From assembly GCA_020200135.1 (NCBI GenBank), contig JAIVJI010000089.1, positions 1 through 36,465 of the forward strand: a DNA stretch of 36,465 bases, read 5' to 3'. This document shows positions 35,738 through 36,465 of the stretch, in pieces (positions within the stretch are counted from its first letter, which is position 1; every line of letters starts with the position of its first letter). Origin of the DNA: Acidobacteriota bacterium. GTDB lineage: Bacteria > Acidobacteriota > Blastocatellia > Pyrinomonadales > Pyrinomonadaceae. The notes beneath the pieces were generated by a model. It did no database searches. It was not told the DNA's origin and saw only the letters and a list, made by a program, of their open reading frames with translations. The translations under genes and the position numbers were made by a program.

Positions 35738-36028
35738 CTACTTCTTCGGGATGACTTTGACGACCCCCTCCCGCCAGTTTGCGGCGAGGCGCGAGTCCTC
35801 GAAGACGGCGAGCGCGCCGAGCATGATGGCGTCCGCCTCCTCTCGGCGCTCGTGCGGGATCATCAGGTGCGCGACGGTGAACTGCGCGCGGCCGGCGAGC
35901 GTGCGCTTGACGTTGCCGTGCGAGGGGCGCCCGCCCTCCTTCACGTTGGCGATGATGGCGCAGGCGTCGCGCTCCGACTCGTCGTGACGCCAGCGGGAGG
36001 CCCCGTCTCTCTCGGTCGGCTCGGACAT
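35738..36028 (-). CDS. Small protein upstream of ilvB, N-terminus glutamate-synthase-like
   Basis: The 96-aa product reads MSEPTERDGASRWRHDESER, then DACAIIANVKEGGRPSHGNVKRTL and an unrecognised C-terminal half (FTVAHLMIPHERREEADAIM, ending VVKVIPKK). The DACAIIANV to GNVKRT segment resembles, from memory, the start of class II amidotransferase/glutamate synthase proteins, whose catalytic Cys is here C24; the rest does not. It may be a remnant or a small regulatory protein. It ends two bases before ilvB, so it is the first gene of the ilv operon. There is no good ribosome site before ATG 36028, which lies seven bases after the T-run of a terminator hairpin. An open frame continues upstream through that hairpin. 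Confidence 0.5.
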   Translation of the reverse strand: MSEPTERDGASRWRHDESERDACAIIANVKEGGRPSHGNVKRTLAGRAQFTVAHLMIPHERREEADAIMLGALAVFEDSRLAANWREGVVKVIPKK

Positions 36029-36034
36029 TAGGAT

Positions 36035-36073
36035 AAAAAACAGGCCATCAACTTTTGTGACGTTGATGGCCTG
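36035..36073 (-). terminator. Leader terminator (candidate attenuator) of the ilv operon
   Basis: On the - strand, a perfect 12-bp stem CAGGCCATCAAC/GTTGATGGCCTG (36073-36062 with 36052-36041) with a 9-nt loop is followed by six T (36040-36035). It sits directly before the first gene of the ilv operon, where only a leader transcript could be terminated. No T-box consensus was found upstream. Confidence 0.7.
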
Positions 36074-36334
36074 CCGCAGACGTCGGAGTTTGCAGTTGCA
36101 AGCCGTCAGGTCGGGGGCTTCCCCGCGCCGACGACGCGCTTGAGCACGCACGCCCGCGTGGCGGCGGCCGGCGTGTGGCGGCGGCGGAAGCTCGACTCGA
36201 CGGAAGTGTTTGGACGCTGTTCGGGAAACATTTCGGACCTGACCTTAAGCGCGGGCCGCGAGCCTCACGAGGCCGCGCCGGGACCGACGCTCCCTTCCTC
36301 ACTGTGCGCGGGATGCTACAACCTTCGCGCGCGT

Positions 36335-36358
36335 TTGTATAATTGATAATTTTTACAA
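36335..36358 (-). promoter_or_regulatory. AT-rich inverted repeat, probable ilv promoter/operator region
   Basis: TTGTA (36335-36339) and TACAA (36354-36358) form the ends of a 24-nt, almost pure A/T interrupted palindrome in very GC-rich surroundings. On the - strand it contains TTGTAA and TATACA, but their spacing is too short for a standard pair. It is more likely an operator or UP-like element than a simple promoter. Confidence 0.4.
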
Positions 36359-36465
36359 GCCCATAAATCCCGCCCGGCGGCACACGCCCCAAACCCGGCG
36401 ACAGATTCGTCCTGACTCCCGGCCTTTAAAACAAAATCGCCGCCCCTTCCGCCGGCGTCCTTTCG

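Larger units (their letters stand above)
36029..36465. other. ilv operon leader and upstream region
   Basis: This region holds the leader terminator, an AT-rich island at 36334-36358 and otherwise GC-rich sequence up to the window edge. No convincing gene was found on either strand. A leader of about 260-290 nt would separate the AT-rich island from the first ATG. Confidence 0.5.

Noticed and set aside
36074..36330. T-box riboswitch upstream of the ilv operon
   Set aside because: No T-box (GGTGG-ACCGCG-type) consensus or recognisable specifier loop could be found in the leader.

Overview
The window is very GC-rich (roughly 70% by eye) and densely packed with genes on both strands. It looks like an Acidobacteriota chromosome, probably Blastocatellia/Pyrinomonadales-like. 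That placement is an inference from family content: carboxypeptidase-like repeats with Calx-beta and DUF4214, a wHTH-hydrolase fusion regulator, a characteristic ECF sigma/anti-sigma pair, a secreted TPR-CHAT protein and a beta-lactamase-TPR fusion. No rRNA marker is present to confirm it.

Layout. 1-4036: the 3' end of a large secreted repeat protein, a GNAT acetyltransferase and a diguanylate cyclase response regulator. 4379-9747: an HxlR regulator, an exported serine hydrolase-TPR protein, a methyltransferase, a DUF2585 membrane protein and a GT39-type glycosyltransferase. 9849-12817: thioredoxin reductase and 3-hydroxyacyl-CoA dehydrogenase, each missing its N-terminus at one shared head-to-head junction, then a PilZ protein and an enoyl-CoA hydratase. 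12938-14501: two small proteins, a CheY-like receiver, and tRNA-Ala(GGC) with a strong terminator. 14548-16092: an ankyrin protein and a Cys-rich exported protein. 16544-20296: a wHTH/hydrolase/degenerate-cyclase fusion regulator and a secreted ORF with an internal signal peptide. 20578-27194: an ECF sigma factor and membrane anti-sigma-like protein, converging on a two-gene operon of a clostripain-type C11 peptidase and a TPR-CHAT protease. 27496-30518: a DUF1684 lipoprotein, an LLM flavin monooxygenase and an ATP-grasp ligase. 30636-36028: the branched-chain amino acid operon (small ORF)-ilvB-ilvN-ilvC-ilvD, preceded by a leader terminator.

The strongest non-genic signal is a set of 7-nt-period repeats built on three unrelated heptamers (CAGTAGT, GTGAACC/GTAAACC, GGATGAA). 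They sit in intergenic gaps, mostly as inverted pairs with a short or structured core, and begin at or within a few bases of a stop codon. Each heptamer carries a stop codon on the strand reading away from the upstream gene. Because 7 is not a multiple of 3, three units place stops in all three frames. Three loci also share a core of about 65 nt and fill a whole intergenic gap. One of these lies inside the ilv operon and encodes the last residues of IlvN.

The most system-like cluster is the sigma/anti-sigma pair facing C11 plus TPR-CHAT. Both proteases belong to the caspase-like clan CD, and the TPR-CHAT protein is predicted to lie on the same side of the membrane as the C-terminal half of the anti-sigma protein. 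A proteolysis-controlled sigma switch is an attractive but unproven reading.
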